35,858 nt of DNA, taken from the NCBI GenBank assembly GCA_020627705.1, contig JAHDGJ010000024.1, positions 1-35,858 of the forward strand, in the 5' to 3' direction. The position numbers and the translations under genes were made by a program. Below the pieces are notes generated by a model, which made no database searches, was not told the origin of the DNA, and saw nothing but the letters and a program-made list of their open reading frames with translations. Shown here in pieces: positions 8,343-16,465 of the stretch. Position 1 is the first letter of the stretch. Every line of letters begins with the position of its first letter. The DNA comes from Saprospiraceae bacterium. GTDB taxonomy: Bacteria > Bacteroidota > Bacteroidia > Chitinophagales > Saprospiraceae.

Positions 8343-10240
8343 ATGACTTTACAAATTCAAAGCCTCGAGCAATATCAAAAGATTTATAAAGAAAGCGTTG
8401 AGCATCCAGAAAAATTTTGGGCTGCCCAAGCCGAAACGTTTACTTGGAGAAAACCTTGGTCCAAGGTAATGGAAACCAATTTAAGCGAGCCAAGTATCAA
8501 ATGGTTTGTTGATGGTAAATTAAATATTACAGAAAATTGCCTTGATCGACACATCCCAACAAAAGGTGAGCAAACAGCCATTTTATGGGAGCCCAATGAT
8601 CCCAACGAAAAAGAAATTCGTCTGAGTTATCGCGAACTTTTGGCTGAAGTTTGCAAAGTCTCCAATGCCTTAAAACAAAAAGGGATAAAAAAAGGAGATC
8701 GTGTAGTTTTTTATATGCCGATGGTTCCCGAATTGGCCATTGGCGTCTTAGCTTGTGCTCGAATTGGTGCGGTACATTCTGTGGTATTCGCCGGATTCAG
8801 CGCACAGGCATTAGCCGACAGAGTTGATGACGCGCAAGCTAAAATGATCATTTGTTCGGACTATAATCAAAGAGGAGCCAAAGTGATTCCAGTTAAGCAA
8901 ATCGTGGATGACGCCATGGACATTTCATGCAATTCTGTAGAATCAGTACTCGTCCATCGAAATACTGGAGGAGAAGTTAACTGGAGTGATGAGATTGATC
9001 AATGGTGGCATGAATTGGTTGAGGGCCAAGAAGAAATTTGCACTCCAGAACCTATGGACTCCGAAGATTTGTTGTTCATCTTATATACCTCGGGGTCTAC
9101 TGGCAAACCCAAAGGTGTCGTTCATACTTGTGGAGGATACATGGTTTACAGTTGCTATTCATTTAAAAATGTTTTTCAATATCAAGAAGGTGATATCTAC
9201 TGGTGTACTGCGGATATCGGTTGGATTACTGGTCACTCTTATATCGTTTATGGGCCCCTATTGGCGGGTGCCACCACCATGATATTTGAGGGTGTGCCTA
9301 CCTACCCTGACGCAGGAAGATTTTGGCAAATTTGTGCCAAGCATAAAGTGAATCAATTTTATACTGCCCCGACTGCAATAAGAGCCCTTATGGCATGCGG
9401 AGATCAACACACCCAAAACCATGATTTGAGTGATCTAAAAGTTTTGGGTTCTGTGGGAGAACCCATCAATGAAGAAGCATGGCACTGGTACAACGAAAAA
9501 ATTGGAAAGAATCAATGCCCCATTGTGGACACGTGGTGGCAAACCGAAACCGGAGGAATAATGATCACTCCGTTGCCAGGTATAACCGACACAAAACCTT
9601 GTTATGCCTCTTATCCATTGCCAGGAATACAACCCTGCTTGATGGATGCAGAAGGAAACGAAATACTTGAAAATGATAAAGAAGGTTTATTGTGTATCAA
9701 ATATCCTTGGCCATCAATGATTAGAACAACCTATGGTGATCATGACCGTTGTAAGCAGGTTTATTTTTCTGCATTTCCCGGCAAATACTTTACAGGAGAT
9801 GGCGCTCGAAGAGATTCGGAAGGGCGTTTGCGTATTATCGGTAGAGTCGATGATGTGATTAATGTATCTGGTCACCGAATTGGAACAGCAGAGGTAGAGA
9901 ATGCCATTAACGAACATCCATCCGTGATCGAATCAGCAGTAGTCGGGTATCCTCACGACATCAAAGGACAAGGAATCTTTGCATACATCATCGCTGAGCA
10001 AGGCACTTGGAATGATGACAGTTTTCAAAAAGGTGTCAAACAAACAGTGAGCAAAGTGATTGGTCCAATTGCCAAACCGGATATGATTCTAATTGTACCT
10101 GGCCTTCCAAAGACACGTTCAGGCAAAATTATGCGTAGAATATTGAGAAAAATTGCTGCCAATGAGTTGGACAATATGGGAGATACTTCCACGCTTTTAA
10201 ATCCAAATGTGGTGGATGAAATTATAAAACTTGCCTACGG

Positions 10241-10244
<4 letters not shown>
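8343..10244 (+). CDS. acs: Acetyl-CoA synthetase (acetate--CoA ligase)
   Basis: AMP-forming acetate--CoA ligase of 633 residues, near the family norm of about 650. It carries the phosphate-binding loop YTSGSTGKPKGVVHT from about residue 249, the TWWQTETGG motif at about residue 397, GRVDDVINVSGHRIG from about residue 500, and PKTRSGKIMRR. Lys595 in that last motif is the conserved catalytic lysine that acetylation inactivates in well-studied homologues. It supplies acetyl-CoA from acetate, for example from deacetylation or fermentation products. The TGA stop is shared with the ATGA that opens the short DUF5522 reading frame, suggesting a coupled pair. Confidence 0.95.
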
Positions 10245-10469
<225 letters not shown>

Positions 10470-10479
<10 letters not shown>

Positions 10480-10492
10480 TTTACTTGCTTTG
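10470..10492. other. Perfect 9-bp hairpin at the end of repeat copy 1
   Basis: CAAAGCAAG (10470-10478), loop GTTTA, CTTGCTTTG (10484-10492). The left arm belongs to the repeat and the right arm to the spacer, so copy 2 lacks the hairpin. There is no T run after it, so a terminator role is doubtful. Confidence 0.6.
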
Positions 10493-10523
10493 ATAAAGGC
10501 TTTCAGCCCTTAACGTTCAGTCA

Positions 10524-10580
10524 TGCGGATCCAAATGTAGGCATTGTCCATATCAATGGGAAAATGTCAAAATACAATAG
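10524..10580 (+). pseudogene. Second C-terminal fragment of a DUF5522 gene
   Basis: Encodes [18 protein letters not shown] followed by TAG at 10578-10580, i.e. the last 18 residues of the DUF5522 protein without any start. Against copy 1 the coding part shows two silent changes (CCT/CCA, AAC/AAT), one Val-to-Glu change, and TAA replaced by TAG. This pattern suggests the fragment derives from a once-functional second gene version rather than from a very recent copy. Confidence 0.75.
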
Positions 10581-10650
10581 TGCTCTCTGAGCAATACCAT
10601 TGCATGCCCACCCTCGGCTGATGCCTCGGTTCCTTCCCTTCAAAGCAAGG
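10524..10650 (+). repeat. 127-bp direct repeat, copy 2
   Basis: Second copy of the sequence at 10353-10479, about 93% identical. The two are separated by 44 bp that do not match the DNA upstream of copy 1, so this is not a simple tandem duplication. No transposase, terminal inverted repeat or target duplication is visible around it. Confidence 0.95.
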
Positions 10651-10695
10651 CATACTCGTCTATACTAACAAAGCATTATATCTCGTTATGAGCAA

Positions 10696-11527
10696 ATGAA
10701 GACTATTTCGTTGTTAATATTATCGTTCCTTTTGAGCGTAAAGATGAGTGTAGCACAAGAGGCATATATTAATCCTCAAAGCAATAATCTCGAGCAACGT
10801 ATTTTACCTCCTAAAAGATCATACCGGACAAAGGCAAGCAAACCTTTCGATGAGTATTTAAGGGCACTTCAACTCAAACCACATGGTTCATTGGTCCAAT
10901 ATTATAACGGAGAATCAAAAAACTCAACATCATTTTATTGTGCAGTCTTTGATCTTTTTATTGGAAAAAAAGACCTACATCAATGTGCGGATGCAATCAT
11001 TCGCCTTAAGGCCGACTATCACTATACGCGGAAGGAATATGACCAAATCGCTTTCAATTTTTACCAATGGACATTGGGTTGGATTCGATAAATGGAGTAA
11101 GGGGTATCGCATTGAAACAAACGCCGCACAGACCAAGACCAAATGGGAACTTAACGCAAAGCCAAACGACGATTATCAAACGTATTGGGCATATTTAGAA
11201 CAAATTTTTCTTTATGCCGGTACCGCTTCTTTATCAAAAGAAATGAAAAAAGTATCCTTTACTGAAATGGAAATAGGAGATGTTTTAATCCAAGGAGGGT
11301 TTCCTGGACATGCCGTTATGGTGGTAGATATGGCAATCAATCCTATAAACGGAAAAAAATATTATCTACTGGGTCAAAGCTATATGCCTGCTCAAGAATT
11401 TCAGGTGCTAACGAACCCACAAAATCCAACGCTCTCTCCTTGGTATGAATTAAAAAATATCGAAATAATAAATACTCCGGAATGGCAATTTGATGCTAGC
11501 CAGTTACGCCGTTTTAACTCCTTTTAA
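10696..11527 (+). pseudogene. Exported DUF4846 protein, frameshifted
   Basis: Two overlapping frames together encode one DUF4846-like protein of about 276 residues. The first frame (10696-11091) gives the signal peptide MKTISLLILSFLLSVKMSVA and the family segments NGESKNSTSFYCAVFD and DLHQCADAIIRLKADYHY. The second frame gives TNGHWVGFDKWSKGYR, IGDVLIQGGFPGHAVMVVD, LLGQSYMPAQEFQVL and a SPWYELKN end. They meet at AATTTTTACC: five T at 11058-11062 where four would keep the frame (AFNF then TNGHW). This is either a real single-base insertion or a sequencing error. The family's function is unknown. The 3' end overlaps the convergent 490-residue gene by 24 bp. Confidence 0.85.
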
Positions 11528-12976
11528 ATAATTTTCAATTAAAGCCCAAAGGATTTCGTATTCCACGACTTCTATTTCATTGGGATGTTTTGATTTTAAG
11601 AAGGGCATGGTATGTAAATTTTTAAGATGCCTTGCGGCATGTCTCTCCACTGCAACAGGATGAAAATTTTGTTTTGGTACCTGTAGCAACATCTTGACAA
11701 AACAATTGCTTCGGTATAAAGGATCGTTTCTCATGTATCGAGTCAAATACTTCTCTACTGCTTCAAAACGATCATCAAGTTTATTCAAATCTTCAAGGAT
11801 GATATAGTATAAAAGCTGCACAATAATTATAGATACATTCATTCCTTTCTTGTCCACCACAAAATCGGGTATGGAATTTAAAAATCGTGCAATCCGAACT
11901 TCTTTGATCAACGCTCTACCCTTCTCTTTACCCAACGCCAGTGCTTGACACATAATACCATACAACCATTGAAGCTCGATCCGATTTTGCATGACTGAAC
12001 TAAGTTGCTTGTATCGACCTTCTGATTTTACTTCGTCATAAATGCCAATACATTTCTCGGGCGAAGAAGTTCTCAATGCAAAGAGCATTTCCAAATCTTT
12101 TAATCTAAACCATCGAGAAGAATTAGGAGGCGTAGATCTATATCCAATCTCCAACTGTTCTTTGGTAATAGCAAATGCCTTGACTCTTAGAGAGTAGTTA
12201 ATTAGATACAAGCGAAGCATCAATATGGTATTCTCATCTTGAAATCTCTTAGAGATGGAAATAATGCTTTGCTCAAGAAATTTACACAATGATTCAAAGT
12301 CAAAAATGGATTCAAAATGTATAATAGCCACATTAAAGAAATGTCGATAGAACAAGCGCGTTCGTTCTTCTTCTGGAATTCTATTTAGCTCCTCAAAATA
12401 TAACACGGCCTTTTCTCGAATTTCCTTAGTTATTTCTTTCGAAATACGGAAATGATTTCGAAGTTCGGAGGCATACCACTCTGCCTTAATTTCAAAACTA
12501 ATTTGATGCAGCGCATTGGTACACTCGTGGTAATACTTTCTTGCTTTATTAATATTCCCCCTATCCGATTCTCCCTTAAAAAGCTCTCGTGACGACGAGA
12601 ATATACCTGTAGTATGCGAATACTTTCTTGATTTCGAAAGAAGTGTTTTATTCAGTTTGTTACTATAGTTAAAAGCCCTAAATCCTTCCAAAAGTTGTGC
12701 TATAGCTTGGAGCTTAATTACATCGATTATATTTCTTTCTCGAAGAGAGAATTTTGATTTGGTCGGAATGTGCGAAAAAATACGCTCGTAAATTTTTGAC
12801 CTTAATCCATAATTAACACGCAGTCTTCTGGAATCAATGGCATTTTTGGTCTTCGAAAGTTCTTTAATTTTTAAGTAGTTCTCATAGTCTTCAGACTCCA
12901 AATCCTCTTCTCCAAATGCCTCTTGATTTAGGATAACATTTTCTAAAACATAAATAAGCTCTGATATTTCATTCAT
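11504..12976 (-). CDS. Orphan 490-residue, probably all-helical protein
   Basis: No family is recognised. The protein has no signal peptide, membrane segment or HTH that I can see. It is rich in Leu, Ile, Arg, Lys and Glu with heptad-like helices throughout (for example IPEEERTRLFYRHFFNVAII and YYHECTNALHQISFEIKAEW), so a helical-repeat scaffold of TPR or ARM type is likely though no clean TPR consensus repeats. The C-terminus SKHPNEIEVVEYEILWALIE is followed by a short basic tail. The start ATG is at 12974-12976. Its 5' end faces the region holding the small peptide ORFs, and its 3' end overlaps the DUF4846 gene. A cytoplasmic sensor or adaptor is conceivable, but unproven. Confidence 0.7.
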   Translation of the reverse strand: MNEISELIYVLENVILNQEAFGEEDLESEDYENYLKIKELSKTKNAIDSRRLRVNYGLRSKIYERIFSHIPTKSKFSLRERNIIDVIKLQAIAQLLEGFRAFNYSNKLNKTLLSKSRKYSHTTGIFSSSRELFKGESDRGNINKARKYYHECTNALHQISFEIKAEWYASELRNHFRISKEITKEIREKAVLYFEELNRIPEEERTRLFYRHFFNVAIIHFESIFDFESLCKFLEQSIISISKRFQDENTILMLRLYLINYSLRVKAFAITKEQLEIGYRSTPPNSSRWFRLKDLEMLFALRTSSPEKCIGIYDEVKSEGRYKQLSSVMQNRIELQWLYGIMCQALALGKEKGRALIKEVRIARFLNSIPDFVVDKKGMNVSIIIVQLLYYIILEDLNKLDDRFEAVEKYLTRYMRNDPLYRSNCFVKMLLQVPKQNFHPVAVERHAARHLKNLHTMPFLKSKHPNEIEVVEYEILWALIENYLKGVKTA

Positions 12977-13093
12977 GTGTATTTATATCTTCATTTTTCA
13001 CCACTCAACGAAAATCTTAAATTTATGGTTTACAGAAATTTACATAATTAAAAATAAATATATTGACAAATATCTGGCACTTTATTTGTTTTT

Positions 13094-13131
13094 AACTGTC
13101 CTATGTAGGGGTTAGAATTGCCTTTACATTG
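13094..13131 (+). promoter_or_regulatory. Promoter-like motif, copy A
   Basis: AACTGTCCTAT (13094-13104), exactly 18 nt, then CC followed by TTACATTG whose TA is at 13125-13126. The same 11-mer and the same spacing recur at 13525-13563. The downstream box resembles TAnnTTTG with one base missing. Confidence 0.5.
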
Positions 13132-13132
13132 C

Positions 13133-13155
13133 GTTATGGATTTTCGATCCATAAC
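13133..13155. other. Perfect 9-bp hairpin next to promoter-like copy A
   Basis: GTTATGGAT (13133-13141), loop TTTCG, ATCCATAAC (13147-13155). It would lie at the expected transcription start or first nucleotides of a transcript from copy A, so it could be an operator or a 5' RNA stem. Confidence 0.6.
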
Positions 13156-13246
13156 CAACAAGAGTTTTGATTTATTAAACCATAATAGAACAACTTATTT
13201 TATAGGTTTCTTTTCAAAATTCTGGTTCACCCTTTACATTTTATAA
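13136..13246 (+). CDS. Possible 36-residue peptide ORF
   Basis: ATG at 13136, TAA at 13244-13246; the product begins MDFRSITNKSFDLLNHN and ends in a hydrophobic/aromatic stretch (FFSKFWFTLYIL). The start codon lies inside the hairpin at 13133-13155. There is no codon or homology support; it is listed because it sits directly behind promoter-like copy A. Confidence 0.2.
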   Translation: MDFRSITNKSFDLLNHNRTTYFIGFFSKFWFTLYIL

Positions 13247-13263
13247 TTAGTAAAACCAGAGAA

Positions 13264-13326
13264 ATGTTACACATCATCATCGAATTATTACTTGGATTCA
13301 TCGGAGAAGAAACTGGCGGATTTTAG
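13264..13326 (+). CDS. Possible 20-residue hydrophobic peptide ORF
   Basis: ATG at 13264 to TAG at 13324-13326. The product has a hydrophobic helix (LHIIIELLLGFIG) and the polar tail EETGGF. It lies between promoter-like copy A and the strong inverted repeat at 13443. Short size makes chance possible; no homologue is recognised. Confidence 0.3.
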   Translation: MLHIIIELLLGFIGEETGGF

Positions 13327-13442
13327 TTATCATTTCCCACCTCAACAAAACCAGTTGACTTTAAGGTCAGCAAACAATCCCTTCTTGGTACTGTAAAGAT
13401 ATATTAAATATTTTTATATGTACAATTTTTAACAAATTAGAG

Positions 13443-13479
13443 TATACCTAAATGCTTAGTTAACAAGTATTTAGGTATA
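13443..13479. promoter_or_regulatory. 15-bp inverted repeat (operator or terminator-like hairpin)
   Basis: TATACCTAAATGCTT (13443-13457), 7-nt loop AGTTAAC, AAGTATTTAGGTATA (13465-13479): 14 of 15 positions pair and the other can form G-U. ACTTTTG follows. It lies about 105 bp upstream of the repeat-peptide ORF. It may end transcription from copy A or bind a dimeric regulator. Confidence 0.75.
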
Positions 13480-13501
13480 ACTTTTGTGCATTAGGTGCTT
13501 T

Positions 13502-13516
13502 AAAATGAATCATTTT
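13502..13516. promoter_or_regulatory. 15-bp dyad, possible operator
   Basis: AAAATGA-A-TCATTTT is a perfect dyad with a single central base, ending 8 nt upstream of the AACTGTCCTAT of promoter-like copy B. Its position would suit an activator site for that promoter. Confidence 0.45.
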
Positions 13517-13524
13517 TAGTGCCG

Positions 13525-13563
13525 AACTGTCCTATTATATAGCACAATGTGCCCTTAACTTTG
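13525..13563 (+). promoter_or_regulatory. Promoter-like motif, copy B, with exact TAnnTTTG box
   Basis: AACTGTCCTAT (13525-13535), 18 nt, then CTTAACTTTG. TAACTTTG at 13556-13563 is an exact match to the Bacteroidota -7 box. Transcription would start near 13570, leaving a leader of about 14 nt before the ATG at 13584. The -33 position is occupied by the AACTGTCCTAT element rather than TTTG. Confidence 0.6.
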
Positions 13564-13583
13564 AAGTATTAAATCTAATAGCT

Positions 13584-13667
13584 ATGAAAAATATTCCAGT
13601 ACTTAACAATCAGAGAATACCAGTTTTGAATCAAAATAAGATTCCCGTACTAATCATTAAGCCCTAA
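13584..13667 (+). CDS. 27-residue peptide of three IPVL octapeptide repeats
   Basis: ATG at 13584 to TAA at 13665-13667. After Met-Lys the peptide is three 8-residue units, NIPVLNNQ, RIPVLNQN and KIPVLIIK, then Pro. The IPVL core is identical in all three, while its codons differ (ATT/ATA/ATT, CCA/CCA/CCC, GTA/GTT/GTA, CTT/TTG/CTA); every core difference is silent, which argues that the peptide sequence is selected. An exact -7 box lies 20 nt upstream of the ATG. There is no signal peptide. It could be a signalling peptide, a ligand for the divergently encoded helical protein, or a precursor cut into octapeptides; none is proven. It is below the size most gene finders report. Confidence 0.6.
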   Translation: MKNIPVLNNQRIPVLNQNKIPVLIIKP

Positions 13668-13679
13668 ATAGACACCTCC

Positions 13680-13695
13680 TTGATCTTTAGATCAA
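13680..13695 (+). other. Small hairpin after the repeat-peptide ORF
   Basis: TTGATC (13680-13685), loop TTTA, GATCAA (13690-13695), 12 bp after the peptide stop. No T run follows, so it is at most a weak terminator or 3' end stabiliser. Confidence 0.35.
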
Positions 13696-13788
13696 AGACA
13701 CGTTGGTGCTATTGCAACTCTCTAGCCTATCTCCAATAGAAATCTACTACGGCCTTCCCAAAAACAGTATTGTACAAATTTTTGATTC

Positions 13789-15927
13789 TTACATAAGTGG
13801 ATTATTGTCCACAAAAGCATTAATGAAAGGTTGATTGAATAATCTTCGACCAGACGCTTTAAATATCGCATTAGCCACAGCACCCCCAGCAGGAGGTAAT
13901 GTCGGTTCTCCCAAGCCAGTAGGATCCAATTCGTTTTCAACAAAATACACCTCCACCTTTGGTGCTTCGGTCATTCTTATCAATCGATATTTATCAAAGT
14001 TTGACGCCGAAGGCTTTCCGTCTTTAAATTGAAAATGTCCAAACATACTATGCCCAACTCCATCGATCACACCTCCCTCAGCCTGATTCTTCGCAGCAAT
14101 TGGATTTATTACAATCCCGCAATCTATAGCACAGACCACCTTTTTTACCATCGGTAATCCCTCCACCATCTCAACTTCAGCCACTTCGGCTACGTGCGTG
14201 TTGTGACAATAGTATGCTACAAACCCTTGATGTACACCCTCCTTGGCTTTGCCCCAGTTTGATTTTTCTGCGGCCAATCGAATAACATCCTGTAATCGTT
14301 CTGCAGAATATTCGATTTTCTCATCAGTGTTTCCTTTGACATTTTCTAATAAATCCAAACGCATTTGTACTGGATCCTTTTTTAAAACCAACGCGATTTC
14401 ATCAAAAAAACTTTGCTCACAAGAAGCTAAGAAATTGGTATATGGCGCGCGCCAAGCCCCAGTAGTTATATTGCTATCATACTTGGCCACTTCTACTCGA
14501 TAATTTTTCAAAGCACCTGCCGGAAAAAAATTAGGTATAAGTCCATACATGTTTCCATTGATGCAAGCTTCTTTTAATTTATAACCCGTCAATTGACCAT
14601 CTTTAATTGATGCGCTGATTTTATATTTACTTGCAGGCCTATAGGTGCCTTGCGTCATGTCGTCTTCCCTAGTAAATACCATTTGTATTGGACGCTTCAT
14701 CACTGAAGAAATCTCAGCTGCTTCCAGAGCAAAACCTCCATACAATCTTCGACCAAAACCACCGCCCATACGAGTCATGTCGATGGTAACATTTTCTGCT
14801 TCTATTTTAAGTAGTTCGGCTACTCTTCCTTGGGTCCATTTGGGCGTTTGAATAGGTCCAACTAATCGGGCACTACCCTCTTTGACATCGGCGAAAAAAT
14901 TCATCGGCTCCATACAATTATGAGGCAAAAAAGGAGCAGCATACGTTCGTTCAATAACTTCATCCGCCTCCTTAAATGCTTGGTCAACATCGCCATCATT
15001 TCGCAATACTTCGCTGTTCTTAGCGCTCAGTAAAGTATCCAAAACAGAAGCATGATCTTCAGAACTTTCGAGCTTCTCATCGCTCGTCCAAACTGCTTCC
15101 ACCAATTTTTGGGCTTTAAAGCTGGTCCATGTATCATTGGCAACAATAGCTATTTTGTCTCCAAACCGAAACACATCAACAACCCCATCGAGTGACTTGG
15201 CCTTGGTAGCATCAAATGACTCTAATTTTTGTCCAAACGCTGGAGGCCTGATCGCACAGGCGTATAACATATTTTCTTCATAATAATCTAAGCCAAACAA
15301 AGGCTCTCCTTTTACAATTTTATGTAGATCAACATTAGAAACATCTTTGCCGATAATCTTATACTCCTTGGGTTTTTTAAACTCCACCTTCTCAGGCACT
15401 TCTAGTTTTGCAGCATCTTCAACCAATTGTCCGTAGTGTAACTTCTCCTTTGTGGTCTGATTAACAATCGCGCCTTGCTCTGCCTCGACTTCTGCAACAT
15501 CAATTTCCCAACGGTTGGCGGCCGCTTGTTTGAGCATTTCGCGTGCAGTAGCCCCAGCCTCTCTTAAGCCATCCCAACCTTGCCTAATAGATTGACTTCC
15601 ACCTGCTACCTGTCTTTCATACCAATTGGAGTTCAATCCTGTTTGCTCGACGTGAACTTTTTCCCACGGAATCTCCAATTCCTCTGCTACAATCATCGGC
15701 ATAGAAGTTTTAACACCTTGCCCAATTTCTGGATTTGCAGAATATATAGATACATAGCCGTCCTCCGAAATTCGGATATACGAATTAAAGTCTTTAAAAT
15801 TCAACTTAGACAAGTCCTTTGGCAATGGAACATCCGCCTTACATGAAGCCAAAAAATTAATCCCCAAGAATAATCCTCCTGTGGTGAATGTCCCAGCTTT
15901 AATAAAATTTCTTCTGTTTGTTTTCAT
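13789..15927 (-). CDS. Molybdopterin-binding large subunit, IorB type (xanthine dehydrogenase family)
   Basis: 712 residues, large subunit of a periplasmic molybdenum hydroxylase like isoquinoline 1-oxidoreductase or membrane-bound aldehyde dehydrogenase. It hydroxylates a heterocycle or oxidises an aldehyde at a Mo-MCD centre. The N-terminus has a twin-arginine motif (NRRNFIKAG, residues 4-12) and a lipobox LASC with Cys29, predicting Tat export and lipid anchoring. Motifs include GGSQSIRQGWDGLREAGATA, RMGGGFGRRLYGGFALEAAE and, near the end, LGEPTLPPAGGAVANA with Glu674 as the likely active-site base. It lies 16 bp downstream of the iron-sulphur subunit gene in one operon. No cytochrome subunit or cofactor chaperone gene is adjacent. 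The substrate cannot be told. Confidence 0.92.
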   Translation of the reverse strand: MKTNRRNFIKAGTFTTGGLFLGINFLASCKADVPLPKDLSKLNFKDFNSYIRISEDGYVSIYSANPEIGQGVKTSMPMIVAEELEIPWEKVHVEQTGLNSNWYERQVAGGSQSIRQGWDGLREAGATAREMLKQAAANRWEIDVAEVEAEQGAIVNQTTKEKLHYGQLVEDAAKLEVPEKVEFKKPKEYKIIGKDVSNVDLHKIVKGEPLFGLDYYEENMLYACAIRPPAFGQKLESFDATKAKSLDGVVDVFRFGDKIAIVANDTWTSFKAQKLVEAVWTSDEKLESSEDHASVLDTLLSAKNSEVLRNDGDVDQAFKEADEVIERTYAAPFLPHNCMEPMNFFADVKEGSARLVGPIQTPKWTQGRVAELLKIEAENVTIDMTRMGGGFGRRLYGGFALEAAEISSVMKRPIQMVFTREDDMTQGTYRPASKYKISASIKDGQLTGYKLKEACINGNMYGLIPNFFPAGALKNYRVEVAKYDSNITTGAWRAPYTNFLASCEQSFFDEIALVLKKDPVQMRLDLLENVKGNTDEKIEYSAERLQDVIRLAAEKSNWGKAKEGVHQGFVAYYCHNTHVAEVAEVEMVEGLPMVKKVVCAIDCGIVINPIAAKNQAEGGVIDGVGHSMFGHFQFKDGKPSASNFDKYRLIRMTEAPKVEVYFVENELDPTGLGEPTLPPAGGAVANAIFKASGRRLFNQPFINAFVDNNPLM

Positions 15928-15943
15928 ACTATTTACTCTGAGT

Positions 15944-16405
15944 CTACATTTTTTTTGACGCGAGCTTTACGCCATCTAGGATTCTATTATAAGTTGCACA
16001 ACGGCAAATGTTGCCATGCATTGCCTGTTTTATTTCTTCTTCACTTGGCCTTTTATTATCGGCCAACAATGCACTGGCCGTCATCATTTGTCCTGCCTGA
16101 CAATAACCACATTGTGGCACATCAAGCTCTTTCCAAGCCTGCTGTACAGGATGGTCACCATTTTGGGACAGACCCTCAATCGTTGTTATTTTCATTCCAT
16201 TCTCAATCTGAGATACAGGCAATACACAAGACCTCATAGCGACACCATCAATATGTACGGTACATGCACCACATTGAGCAATTCCGCATCCATATTTCGT
16301 CCCAACCAATTTTAAATGATCTCTCAATACCCATAATAGTGGCATATCTTCTGAAACTTCCACAATTTTTTCAGTTCCGTTTACGTGTAATTTAAATTGA
16401 GCCAT
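15944..16405 (-). CDS. (2Fe-2S) small subunit, IorA type
   Basis: 153 residues, the electron-transfer subunit paired with the molybdopterin protein downstream. The plant-ferredoxin-like N-terminal cluster uses Cys40, Cys45, Cys48 and Cys60 (KYGCGIAQCGACTVHIDG). The C-terminal four-helix cluster uses Cys99, Cys102, Cys134 and Cys136 (PQCGYCQAGQMM and GNICRCATYNRI). All eight ligands are present. It has no signal peptide, so it presumably leaves the cytoplasm folded together with the Tat-tagged large subunit, as known for such heterodimers. It is the first gene of the operon, starting at 16405, divergent from the SdiA-regulated-type lipoprotein gene. Confidence 0.94.
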   Translation of the reverse strand: MAQFKLHVNGTEKIVEVSEDMPLLWVLRDHLKLVGTKYGCGIAQCGACTVHIDGVAMRSCVLPVSQIENGMKITTIEGLSQNGDHPVQQAWKELDVPQCGYCQAGQMMTASALLADNKRPSEEEIKQAMHGNICRCATYNRILDGVKLASKKM

Positions 16406-16416
16406 ACCGCTAGTTT

Positions 16417-16424
16417 ATATTTGC
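16417..16424 (+). promoter_or_regulatory. Exact TAnnTTTG -7 box
   Basis: TATATTTG matches the Bacteroidota -7 consensus exactly and lies 42 nt ahead of the ATG at 16466. The -33 region has only a TTG at 16398-16400, at slightly short spacing. Confidence 0.4.
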
Positions 16425-16465
16425 TTATTAAGATATTGATTAAAGTTTATAACCTTGTTTTTTGA

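Noticed and set aside
13722-13943. 73-residue minus-strand ORF at the 3' end of the molybdenum hydroxylase gene
   Set aside because: It overlaps IorB in another frame; the IorB frame has clear conserved motifs to its end.
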